Of a stretch of DNA of 33,256 bases, positions 21,446-29,053 are shown in pieces. Position 1 is the first letter of the stretch, and each line of letters opens with the position of its first letter. The stretch is from Modestobacter altitudinis (lineage in GTDB: Bacteria > Actinomycetota > Actinomycetes > Mycobacteriales > Geodermatophilaceae). A program made the position numbers and the translations under genes. The DNA lies in the NCBI RefSeq assembly GCF_005930475.1, contig NZ_SJEW01000058.1, positions 1 to 33,256 on the forward strand. Direction: 5' to 3'. The notes below the pieces were generated by a model. It saw only the letters and a program-made list of their open reading frames with translations. It searched no databases and had not been told where the DNA came from.

Positions 21446-24283
21446 TCAGCCGGCGAAGACCCCCGACAGGTGCTCCCGCAGCACGGCGTCGGTCACCACC
21501 CGGGTGCGGAGGCCGACGTGCCCGTCGGGCCGCACCAGGTACGCCGCCGTCCCGGTGCCCGGGACGCCGTAGGCGGCGGCGAAGCCGCCCTGGGTGTCGC
21601 GGACGACCGGCAGGTCGACCAGCGGCGGCACGGTGGCGTCCGGCGCTGCGATCAGGTACGGGTGCACCTGGCCCTGGGTCGACTGCCGGACCGACGCGGC
21701 CAGCTTCTCCAGCGCCGCCAGGTCCTCCTCGCCGGCCCCGGCGCCGGCGTGCAGCAGCAGGGTCGCATGCGTCCCGCGGGTCAGGTCGAACAACCGGAGG
21801 TCGTGGGCGACACCGAAGCGGCGCAGCCCCTGCACGTCCGGCGCCCGGTGACCGGGCTGCGGCCCACCGGCGAAGCCCTCCCCGTCGGTCACCTCCCCGA
21901 CCAGCGGGCTCCCGGCGTAGTTCATCGTCATCTGCATCTCGAGCAGGAACTGCGCCTTCTCGTCCTCCATGTCCATCTCGTCGGTGAACGCGATGGCCAC
22001 GGCCCGGTCGACGATCGCCTTGCCCGCCGGGCGCCGCTCGGCGTCGTAGCTGTCCAGCAGTCCCGGCGCGGCCAGCCCCCGGACGGCGAGCGCGAGCTTC
22101 CAGCCCAGGTTCCAGGCGTCCTGGATCCCGGTGTTCATGCCCTGCCCACCGGCCGGCGGGTGCAGGTGCGCGGCGTCCCCGGCGACGAAGACCCGGCCCT
22201 CCCGGTACCGGTCGACGATCCCGTGCTTGACCCGGAAGATCGACGACCAGCGCAGGTTGCTCGCGGTCGTGCCCGCCGGCCCCACGTCGTCGATCGCCGC
22301 CTGGATGTCGGCGAGCGTCGGCGGGGTGTACTCCTGCCAGAACCCGGGCGGCACCACGCCGGAGCCGATGGTCTTCTGCAGCGGCTCGGGAGCCAGCGTG
22401 GCGATCCGGTAGCGGTTGCGGCCCTTGAGCGGGACGCAGACCAGCATGCCGGTGAACGCGCCGTCCTCCTCGATGCGCACCCAGCGGACCAGGTGGCCCG
22501 GCGGCATCTCCCAGTCGACGTCGACGTCGCCCAGCATGAACAGCTGCGGGAACATCGACACCCCGCCCTCGAAGTCCAGCCCGAGCCCGGCCCGCACCAC
22601 GCTGTGCGCACCGTCGCAGCCGACCAGGTACTGCGCCCGGGTGGTCTCGGACACGCCCGACGGGAGCCGCAGCTGCGCGGTGACCCCGTCGTCGTCCTGG
22701 CTGAAGCCGACCAGCTCCACCCCGCGCTCGACGGCGACGCCGTGCGCGAGCAGCTTCGCGGTGAGCAGCCGCTCGGTGTCGTACTGGGGGAGACCGAGGT
22801 GGGCGTAGGGGAGCTCGTCGAGGCCGGCCCAGTCGACCTGGTGGGTCTGCTTGCCGTTGACGAACACCGTCTGCCCGTGCAGCCAGATCCCGGCGTCCAT
22901 CGCCTCGGCGACGATGCCCTGGTCCTCCCAGATCTCCATCGTCCGGCAGTGGATGCCGATCGCCTTGTCCGCCTGGGTCGCCGCCTGCGCCCGCTTGTCG
23001 ACCACCCGGACGGCGATGCCGCGACGGGCCAGCTCCAGCGCGTGGGTCAGCCCGGCCGGGCCGGCGCCGGCCACCAGCACCTCGACGTCCCCGCTGACGG
23101 TCCGCGGGGGAGCCGGCACCGGCACGGGTGCGGCCGCGTGCTGCGCGCCCGGCACCTCGACGAACTCCTGCACCGGTGCACTGGGCACCGGCACCTGTTC
23201 GACCGGCGCGGACACCCGCGGTGCCGGCACCGGCGCGGCGGCCACCACCGGCTTCGGGTCGGGGGACCCGGCGGCCGCTGCGGGGAGCGGCCAGGAACCA
23301 CCGTCGGCGTCCACCGGCCGGTACCGGATCTCGAAGTGCTGCCGGCTGAACTCCACCGACAGCCAGCGGATCAGCGCCGCGCTCTGGTCGGCGTGCGAGG
23401 GGTCGTCGACCCAGGTGATGAAGTCCTGCTCGGACTCCCACTCGGCGAAGATGTGGTACCTCGGCGCGCCGATCTCCTTGAGCAGCTCCTCCCGGATCAG
23501 CCCGGGGGTGCCGCGCAACGCGGCGGTCGTCTTCGCGTAGGCGGCCTCGAAGGCCTCTTCCTCGCCCTCGTCGACCCGGGTGCTGATGTCGATCCGGACG
23601 TGCGGCCGCGTCGTCGGCTCCGCCGACCCGCCGCCGGGGTCGGCAGGGCGGTGCCGGATCTCGTAGTGCTGGCGGTTGAACTCCACCGACAGCCAGCGGA
23701 TCAGCGCCGCGCTCTGGTCGGCGTGCGAGGGGTCGTCGACCCAGGTGATGAAGTCCTGCTCGGACTCCCACTCGGCGAAGATGTGGTACCTCGGCGCGCC
23801 GATCTCCTTGAGCAGCTCCTCCCGGATCAGCCCGGGGGTGCCGTGCAGCGCGGCGGTGGTCTTGGCGTAGGCGGCCTCGAAGGCCTCCTCCTGCCCCTCC
23901 TCGACCCGGGTGCTGATGTCGATCCGCACGTGCGGCGGTGCGTCGTCCTCGGCGGGCTGCCCGCCGTCGACGGTGTGCAGCAGCTCGTAGGTGCTGCGTG
24001 ACGCGTCCTCCCGCAGCTCGCGCAGCGCCTCGGTGAGCGCCTCCCGGGCACTGCTGCGGCCGAACGCGTCGACCGCGGCACGGTCGACCCAGTCGCTGGT
24101 GATCAGGAAGGTGCGCGGGTCGTCGGCGTCGCGCACGAGCTCCTGCCGCAGGTTGCCGGGGACCTTGCTGATCTCCGCCGCCGCCCGCCGCCAGCTCTGC
24201 TCGAACTCCGCCTCGCACCCTTCCCGGGTGCGCATCCGCAACAGGGTGCGCACCACCGGGGCCTTCTCGGTCGCTGCCGTCAT
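21446..24283 (-). CDS. Triple ABM-domain/FAD aromatic hydroxylase fusion
   Basis: 945 aa, last gene of the polyketide operon. ABM (antibiotic biosynthesis monooxygenase) domains lie at about 1-105 (weakly similar to the others), 115-215 and 225-325; the last two are nearly identical. A Pro/Ala-rich linker (330-395) leads to a PHBH-type flavin hydroxylase: FAD loop VLVAGAGPAGLTHALELA, YLVGCDGAHSVVR, and GRVFVAGDAAHLHPPAGGQG. A thioredoxin-like C-terminal domain (about 815-945) is as in phenol-hydroxylase relatives. Separate ABM and hydroxylase genes occur in whiE-like spore-pigment clusters; here they form one chain. It should hydroxylate or quinone-oxidise the aromatic polyketide. The ATG at 24283 overlaps the KS-beta stop by four bases and follows AGGAGGAG. 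Confidence 0.9.
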   Translation of the reverse strand: MTAATEKAPVVRTLLRMRTREGCEAEFEQSWRRAAAEISKVPGNLRQELVRDADDPRTFLITSDWVDRAAVDAFGRSSAREALTEALRELREDASRSTYELLHTVDGGQPAEDDAPPHVRIDISTRVEEGQEEAFEAAYAKTTAALHGTPGLIREELLKEIGAPRYHIFAEWESEQDFITWVDDPSHADQSAALIRWLSVEFNRQHYEIRHRPADPGGGSAEPTTRPHVRIDISTRVDEGEEEAFEAAYAKTTAALRGTPGLIREELLKEIGAPRYHIFAEWESEQDFITWVDDPSHADQSAALIRWLSVEFSRQHFEIRYRPVDADGGSWPLPAAAAGSPDPKPVVAAAPVPAPRVSAPVEQVPVPSAPVQEFVEVPGAQHAAAPVPVPAPPRTVSGDVEVLVAGAGPAGLTHALELARRGIAVRVVDKRAQAATQADKAIGIHCRTMEIWEDQGIVAEAMDAGIWLHGQTVFVNGKQTHQVDWAGLDELPYAHLGLPQYDTERLLTAKLLAHGVAVERGVELVGFSQDDDGVTAQLRLPSGVSETTRAQYLVGCDGAHSVVRAGLGLDFEGGVSMFPQLFMLGDVDVDWEMPPGHLVRWVRIEEDGAFTGMLVCVPLKGRNRYRIATLAPEPLQKTIGSGVVPPGFWQEYTPPTLADIQAAIDDVGPAGTTASNLRWSSIFRVKHGIVDRYREGRVFVAGDAAHLHPPAGGQGMNTGIQDAWNLGWKLALAVRGLAAPGLLDSYDAERRPAGKAIVDRAVAIAFTDEMDMEDEKAQFLLEMQMTMNYAGSPLVGEVTDGEGFAGGPQPGHRAPDVQGLRRFGVAHDLRLFDLTRGTHATLLLHAGAGAGEEDLAALEKLAASVRQSTQGQVHPYLIAAPDATVPPLVDLPVVRDTQGGFAAAYGVPGTGTAAYLVRPDGHVGLRTRVVTDAVLREHLSGVFAG
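23347..23843 (-). repeat. Tandem duplication of ABM domain (167 bp identical, 330-bp period)
   Basis: Bases 23347-23513 and 23677-23843 are identical over 167 bp, with flanking similarity making a 330-bp (110-aa) repeat unit. The divergence is confined to the domain edges. This marks a recent duplication or gene conversion within the monooxygenase gene. Confidence 0.95.
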
Positions 24284-25521
24284 GCCGCCTGCTCCTCCTG
24301 GTGTCGGCGCAGCACCAGGCTGCTGTTGAAGCCCCCGAAGCCACGGGCGAGGACGACGACGGTCCCGACGTCCTGCACCCGGTTCTGCTGCACGAGGTCG
24401 ACGCCCGGCGCGTCGACCGGGTCGTCGAGGTGGGCGGTGCCGGGCACGATGCCGTCCCGCATCGCCAGCAGCGCGGTCGCCACGTTGAGCGCCGAGCCGC
24501 CGGCCATCAGCCGCCCCGTCCAGGACGACGGTGCGGTCACCGGCACCGGTGTCGCGCGCCCGCCGAAGACCCGCTGGAGCGCCTCGAGCTCCAGCGCGTC
24601 GAGCTCCGGCACCCCGGCCCCGTCGGCGAGGACCAGGTCGACGTCGTCCGGGGTGATCCCGGCGTCGGCCAGGGAGAGCCGGATCGCGCGGGCGTACTGG
24701 GTGGCGTCGGGCGCGGGGTCCTCGTGGTGGTGGGCGTCGTGCGTGGCGCCGTAGCCGACGACCTCGCCCCAGACCTGCTGGGCGCCCCGGGCCCGGGCGG
24801 CGCCGGCCTCCTCCAGCAGCAGGATCGCGCCGCCCTCGCCGATGACGTGTCCGTTGGCCCGGCGGTCGAAGGGCTTGTAGGCGTCCTCGGGCCGGGTCGC
24901 CGTCGACAGCCGGCCGCTGGTCGCCTGGCACAGCAGGGCGTACGGCGTCACGCCGGCCTCCGTGCCGCCGACCAGGACGGCCGGCGTGCCGCGGCGCGCC
25001 ACCCGGCGGGCCCAGCCGATGCTGTCCAGCCCGCCCGCCCCCTCGCTGACCACCACGCCGGAGGGGCCCTTGTAGCCGTCCCGGATGGAGAGCTGGCCGG
25101 TGCTGGCCGCGTAGAACCAGGCGATCGACTGGTAGGCGCCGACCGACTTCGGCCCCTTGGCCCACAGCCCCTGGATCTCGTGCTGGCTGAACTCGTTGCC
25201 ACCGGAGCCGGCGGCCAGGAACACCGAGGTCGCGTAGGCGTCCTCGGGTGCCTCGTAGCCCGCGTCCTGCGCGGCCAGCGTGGCGGCCGCCAGGGACGTC
25301 CAGGTCCAGCGGTCGGTCTGCACCATCAGCTGCGGCGCCACGAACGCCTTCGGGTCGAAGTCGCGGACCTGCCCGGCCAGCGTCACGCCGTACTGGTCGG
25401 TGTCGAAGCCCTCGATCGGCCGGATGGCCGGCTCCCCCCGGACGAGGGAGGACCAGTGCGCCTCGACGCCGACGCCGCTGGGGGCGACGACGCCGATCCC
25501 GGTGACCAGCAGCCGGGTCAT
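24280..25521 (-). CDS. Type II polyketide synthase KS-beta (chain-length factor)
   Basis: A 413-aa thiolase-fold partner of KS-alpha. [23 protein letters not shown] is the start. In place of the active-site Cys region it reads [12 protein letters not shown]. The KS His motifs are lost (LADGAG instead of [20 protein letters not shown] instead of [10 protein letters not shown]), and [11 protein letters not shown] is kept at the C-terminus, all typical of a chain-length factor. The residue aligned with the KS Cys appears to be Gly, where many chain-length factors have Gln. With KS-alpha it sets the number of malonyl extensions. Four-base ATGA overlaps couple it to KS-alpha upstream and the hydroxylase downstream. 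Confidence 0.95.
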   Translation of the reverse strand: MTRLLVTGIGVVAPSGVGVEAHWSSLVRGEPAIRPIEGFDTDQYGVTLAGQVRDFDPKAFVAPQLMVQTDRWTWTSLAAATLAAQDAGYEAPEDAYATSVFLAAGSGGNEFSQHEIQGLWAKGPKSVGAYQSIAWFYAASTGQLSIRDGYKGPSGVVVSEGAGGLDSIGWARRVARRGTPAVLVGGTEAGVTPYALLCQATSGRLSTATRPEDAYKPFDRRANGHVIGEGGAILLLEEAGAARARGAQQVWGEVVGYGATHDAHHHEDPAPDATQYARAIRLSLADAGITPDDVDLVLADGAGVPELDALELEALQRVFGGRATPVPVTAPSSWTGRLMAGGSALNVATALLAMRDGIVPGTAHLDDPVDAPGVDLVQQNRVQDVGTVVVLARGFGGFNSSLVLRRHQEEQAA

Positions 25522-26813
25522 GCGCTCCTCCTGTCCGGGGAGGCCAGCACGATCGCCGACTGGAAGCCACCGAAGCCGCTGCCCACCGACAGTGCGACGT
25601 CCACCTTCTGCTCGCGGGCGGTGTTGGGCACGTAGTCCAGGTCGCACTCCGGGTCGGGCACCCCGTAGTTGGCCGTCGGCGGCACCACCCCGCGCTTGAC
25701 CGCCAGCGCGGTGGCGGCGATCTCGATCGACCCGATCGCGCCGAGCGAGTGGCCGACCATCGACTTGATCGAGCTCATCGACACCTGCTGGGCGGTCGGG
25801 CCCAGGCTGCGCTTCACCGCGGCGGTCTCGTGGCGGTCGTTCTGCTTGGTGCCCGAGCCGTGCGCGTTGACGTAGCCCACCTCGTCGGGGTCGATCCGGC
25901 CCTGGTCCAGCGCCAGTCCGATGGCCTCGGCCATCTCGATGCCGTCGGGCCGCAGCCCGGTCATGTGGAAGGCGTTGCAGCGGTTGGCGTAGCCGCTGAC
26001 CTCGCAGTACACCTCCGCGCCGCGCTGCCGGGCGTGCTCCAGCTCCTCCAACACCAGCACCGCAGCGCCCTCACCCATGACGAAGCCGTCCCGGCGGGCG
26101 TCGAAGGGCTTGGAGGCGTGCTCGGGGTCGGCGTTGTTGGCCGTCGTCGCCCGGATGGTGTCGAAGCAGGCCATCGAGATCGGCGAGATCGGGGCGTCGC
26201 TGGCCCCGGCGATCACCACGTCGGCATCGCCGTCCTCGATCAGCTGGGCGCCGTAGCCGACCGCGTCGATGCCCGAGGTGCAGCCGGTCGAGACGACCGT
26301 GGCCGGCCCGTGGGCGCCGAAGCGCACCGCCAGCTCGGTGGCCCCGCAGCTGGGCACCAGCGCCTGGTGCAGGAACCGTGAGGCGTACCGCGGGTCGACC
26401 AGCCAGTGCGACCCCGCGTCGCTGACCGCGACGTACTCGTTCTCCAGCCGCATGGTGGCCCCGACCGCGCTGCCCAGGGTCACCCCGACCCGGTCCGGGT
26501 CCGGGGCGTCGTCCGCGCCGCCGGCCCCGAACGTCAGCCCGCTGTCCGCGACGGCCTCGTCGGCGGCCACCATCGCCATCTGCACGAACCGGTCGTTGCG
26601 GTGCACCTCGTGGGCGGTGAGGCCCAGCTTGCGCCCGTCGAAGTCGACCTCGGCCGCCACCTGCGAGCGGAAGCGGCTCGGGTCGAAGAAGGTGATCCGC
26701 CGGGTCGCCGTCCGGCCGGCGGTGATCATCTCCCAGAAGCCCTCGCGGCCCATCGAGCCGGGGGCGACCACGCCGATGCCGGTGATGACGACCCGGCGTC
26801 CGGAGGCGGTCAT
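25518..26813 (-). CDS. Type II polyketide synthase KS-alpha
   Basis: A 431-aa ketosynthase that condenses malonyl-ACP units into the poly-beta-ketone. The catalytic triad is intact: Cys178 in [11 protein letters not shown], His318 in [12 protein letters not shown] and His355 in [32 protein letters not shown] opens the chain and [14 protein letters not shown] closes it. Similarity in gene order (cupin immediately before, chain-length factor immediately after) is to whiE-type spore-pigment clusters. Its ATG overlaps the cupin stop and its TGA overlaps the KS-beta start. Confidence 0.97.
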   Translation of the reverse strand: MTASGRRVVITGIGVVAPGSMGREGFWEMITAGRTATRRITFFDPSRFRSQVAAEVDFDGRKLGLTAHEVHRNDRFVQMAMVAADEAVADSGLTFGAGGADDAPDPDRVGVTLGSAVGATMRLENEYVAVSDAGSHWLVDPRYASRFLHQALVPSCGATELAVRFGAHGPATVVSTGCTSGIDAVGYGAQLIEDGDADVVIAGASDAPISPISMACFDTIRATTANNADPEHASKPFDARRDGFVMGEGAAVLVLEELEHARQRGAEVYCEVSGYANRCNAFHMTGLRPDGIEMAEAIGLALDQGRIDPDEVGYVNAHGSGTKQNDRHETAAVKRSLGPTAQQVSMSSIKSMVGHSLGAIGSIEIAATALAVKRGVVPPTANYGVPDPECDLDYVPNTAREQKVDVALSVGSGFGGFQSAIVLASPDRRSA

Positions 26814-27241
26814 CGGACACCCATGGAGCCCGGGGAGGGCTCGGTGTCGACGTGGCCGAGTTCCGGCCGGGGGGCCAGCGGGCCGGCGAGGAAGACGAAG
26901 AACGCCGGCTCGGTGCCGTCGTTGACGATGCGGTGCCGCACCCCGATCGGGATGTGCAGCGCCGACTCGCCGCCCAGCCGGCGCTCCTCGCCGTCCAGGG
27001 TCACCAGCACGTCGCCGGAGACGCAGTAGAGGAACTCCTCCGAGTACGGGTGCCAGTGCTCGGTGACGACCTCCCCCGGCTCGAGGGTGAGCGTGCCCAT
27101 GAACCCGGCGGTGGCGCCCACGCTGGTCGGCGAGAGCAGCACCCGGATGTCACCGCCGCGGCGGCGGTTGGGGACCGTGTCGGCCCGCGACACGGTGGGC
27201 CCGCAGCGCACCTTCGCGGTGGGGTGCTGGATCGTCGTCAT
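26810..27241 (-). CDS. Cupin-domain protein of the polyketide cluster (WhiE ORFII-like)
   Basis: A 143-aa single cupin. The metal-binding box is [26 protein letters not shown] (first motif, with two His and one Glu), followed by [14 protein letters not shown] (second motif His). Cupins directly before KS-alpha are a hallmark of spore-pigment type II clusters, where they are thought to help cyclise or oxidise the polyketide. The ATG follows GGAGGAGAG; both ends overlap neighbours by ATGA. Confidence 0.9.
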   Translation of the reverse strand: MTTIQHPTAKVRCGPTVSRADTVPNRRRGGDIRVLLSPTSVGATAGFMGTLTLEPGEVVTEHWHPYSEEFLYCVSGDVLVTLDGEERRLGGESALHIPIGVRHRIVNDGTEPAFFVFLAGPLAPRPELGHVDTEPSPGSMGVR

Positions 27242-28209
27242 CTCTCTCCTCCGGTGGGGGCCGGACCCGTCAGCGCGGGTTCCGGGACTGCGATGGGGGT
27301 GAGCGCACCCGGCCCGGTGGCCAGGAGCAGCGGGAGGTCCGGGTGGACCTGGCGGATCAGCGGGCCGAGGGTGGGCGCCGGGCCCACCTCGACGACCCAG
27401 GTGGCACCGGCCCCGACCAGCGCCTGCGAGGTGGCCTCCCACTGCACCGGCGAGGTCAGGTGCGCCCGCAGGCAGCGGGCCAGCTGGTCGGGGTCACGGG
27501 TCGGCCGGCCGTCGGCGTTGGGCACGACCGGGACGTCCGGGACGGACCAGTCCAGGTCGGCGAGCGGCGCGGCGAGGTGGTCGGCGACCGACCGCATCAG
27601 CGGGCCGTGGCAGGCGGCCCGCCCGCGGAGCCGGACCATGTCCAGTCCTGCCGCGGTGACGGCCGCGCGTGCCTGCTCCAGCTCCTCCCGGCTGCCGGAG
27701 AGCACCACCTGGGCCGGGCCGTCCAGGGACGCCACGGTCAGCCCTCCGCCGGCCCCGAGCTCCGCGACCACGGAGCGGGCGACCTCGCCGGCACCCGGCC
27801 CGACGACGGCCGCCATGCCCGCACACGAGGGGCGCGGCGCGTGCGACAGCGCCTCCGCGCGCCAGTCGACGAACGCCACCACCTGGTCCAGCGGCAGGGC
27901 GCCGGCGGCGACCAGCGCGGCGTACTCCCCGACGCCGTGCCCGGCGACGACGACCGGCTGCAGACCGGCGGCGACCAGGCTGCGGTGCCCCGCGACCCCG
28001 GTCACGACCGCCGCCAGGTGTGCGGTCACCGGGTCGCAGAGGTTGAGCGGGTCGCCCCACCACGGGACGACGTCCCGGCCCAGCACGTCCGAGGCCTCGG
28101 CCACGACGTCCCGGGCGGCCTCGTCGCCGAGCCAGGCGTCGAGCGCGCCGGGGCGGGCACTGTCCTCACCCGGGAGGACGACCGCGGCCCCCGGGGCGAG
28201 TCCGGTCAC
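27238..28209 (-). CDS. FabD-like acyltransferase with catalytic Ser replaced by Gly
   Basis: A 323-aa acyltransferase of the malonyl-CoA:ACP transacylase family in length and layout. The nucleophile motif GHSxGE reads GHGVGEYAALVAAGAL: residue 92 is Gly (codon GGC), not Ser. His201 (ACHGPLM) and Arg117 (DWRAEAL) are kept, at the same numbers as in E. coli FabD. The N-terminal PGQGSQ oxyanion motif is PGEDSA, so its Gln is also lost. It is therefore probably not a normal transacylase; it may be a structural or acyl-holding partner, or hydrolytic. The GTG start overlaps the cyclase stop by GTGA, and its own stop overlaps the cupin start. Confidence 0.88.
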   Translation of the reverse strand: MTGLAPGAAVVLPGEDSARPGALDAWLGDEAARDVVAEASDVLGRDVVPWWGDPLNLCDPVTAHLAAVVTGVAGHRSLVAAGLQPVVVAGHGVGEYAALVAAGALPLDQVVAFVDWRAEALSHAPRPSCAGMAAVVGPGAGEVARSVVAELGAGGGLTVASLDGPAQVVLSGSREELEQARAAVTAAGLDMVRLRGRAACHGPLMRSVADHLAAPLADLDWSVPDVPVVPNADGRPTRDPDQLARCLRAHLTSPVQWEATSQALVGAGATWVVEVGPAPTLGPLIRQVHPDLPLLLATGPGALTPIAVPEPALTGPAPTGGER

Positions 28210-28700
28210 GTCGTCGGCTCCGCGTGCCTGGCGGCGGCCTCCACCTTGTCCCGGATGACGGCCATCTGGACCTTGCTGTTGGCGTCGATGCGCTCGGTCA
28301 TGCCGGCCGTGTCGATCGGCGCCTCGGGCCGCATCCGGAAGTCCTGCTGCCACCGCATCCGGGTGCCGGTGCCCTCGGGCGTGTAGTTCCACCGGATGTC
28401 CATGAACTCGAACGGGCCCGGCTCGACCCGCTTGGCGACCACCTCGCGGGCGGCCTCGTCGAGGGTGCGCTCGGAGATCCAGCTCCACACCCGACCGGAC
28501 TCGTCGGGGTGCATCTTGAGCCGGAACCGGAATGTCGAGCCGTGCTGGGCGAGGACCTCCACCTCGGCGTACTCGGTGAAGAGGTCCGGCCAGGACGGCA
28601 GGTCGTTGGTCATCCGCCAGACGTGGTCGATGTCCGCGTCGATGAAGATCGAGTTGTCGGTGTGGCCGACGGTCCGGCTGTCGTTCTCGAGGGTGCTCAT
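28206..28700 (-). CDS. SRPBCC aromatase/cyclase
   Basis: A 164-aa START/Bet v1-fold polyketide aromatase/cyclase of the single-domain (WhiE ORFVI/TcmN N-terminal) type: HTDNSIFIDADIDHVWRMTNDLPSWPDLFTEYAEVEVL and, later, FEFMDIRWNYTPEGTGTRMRWQQDF (described as two family blocks near residues 12-50 and 95-120). It directs first-ring closure and aromatisation of the ACP-bound chain. The ATG follows GGAGGA. It is separated from the ACP by 98 bp with a terminator-like repeat, so it may begin a second transcription or translation unit. Confidence 0.93.
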   Translation of the reverse strand: MSTLENDSRTVGHTDNSIFIDADIDHVWRMTNDLPSWPDLFTEYAEVEVLAQHGSTFRFRLKMHPDESGRVWSWISERTLDEAAREVVAKRVEPGPFEFMDIRWNYTPEGTGTRMRWQQDFRMRPEAPIDTAGMTERIDANSKVQMAVIRDKVEAAARHAEPTT

Positions 28701-28745
28701 CTGGGTCCTCCGGCTGTCTGCCTGGGTCAGGGGTCGGGCGGGGGC

Positions 28746-28800
28746 GGCCCCGTCCAGGGGCTCGCGCCGAGCGTGCGAGGCGTGAGAGGGGTCCTCCGTC
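28746..28800. repeat. Terminator-like interspersed repeat, copy 2, inside the polyketide cluster
   Basis: Bases 28759-28786 match 6484-6511 at 27 of 28 positions. CTCGC (28761-28765) pairs with GCGAG (28775-28779), with weaker GC pairing outside. It lies immediately after the ACP stop and 46 bases before the cyclase start, so it may attenuate the lower half of the operon. Confidence 0.7.
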
Positions 28801-29053
28801 AGGCCATCTGCGACTGGGCCGCGGAGACGGTCGAGACGATCTCGCCGAGCGTGTAGCGGTCGGGGTCGTCGTCGGGCATCTCGATCCCGAACCGGTCGTG
28901 CAGCTCGGTCTGCATGGACAGGAAGGCCAGCGAGTCCAGGCCGATGTCGGCGAAGTGGGCGTCGGGGTCGGTGGTGCGCGACTCCGGGGGGAGCCCGGCC
29001 TTCTCGGAGAGCAGGTCCATCAGGTCGTCGAGGGTGAACGGGGTGTCGGGCAT
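28799..29053 (-). CDS. Acyl carrier protein (type II PKS), internal start of the fused frame
   Basis: An 84-aa ACP beginning MPDTPFTLDDLMDLLSEKAG. The phosphopantetheine site is Ser41 in ADIGLDSLAFLSMQTEL, and the acidic helix II and III regions (FGIEMPDDDPDRYTLGEIV) are typical of polyketide ACPs. AGAGGAA lies 8 bases before the ATG, so independent translation is likely even though the frame is open to the biotin carboxylase. This alternative reading is listed separately because most homologues are free-standing. Confidence 0.85.
   Translation of the reverse strand: MPDTPFTLDDLMDLLSEKAGLPPESRTTDPDAHFADIGLDSLAFLSMQTELHDRFGIEMPDDDPDRYTLGEIVSTVSAAQSQMA

Noticed and set aside
23347-23843. ABM duplication as an insertion sequence
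   Set aside because: The repeats are in-frame coding domains without terminal inverted repeats or a transposase.
21261-24344. A 1027-codon minus-strand frame overlapping the monooxygenase in another frame
   Set aside because: Its translation is Arg/Ala/Gly-rich with no motif, while the overlapping frame encodes a full ABM/FAD protein.
24284-25570. N-terminal extension of the monooxygenase frame across KS-beta (giving 1374 aa)
   Set aside because: The extension is out of frame with, and opposite in meaning to, the conserved KS-beta; the ATG at 24283 has AGGAGGAG and the ATGA overlap.
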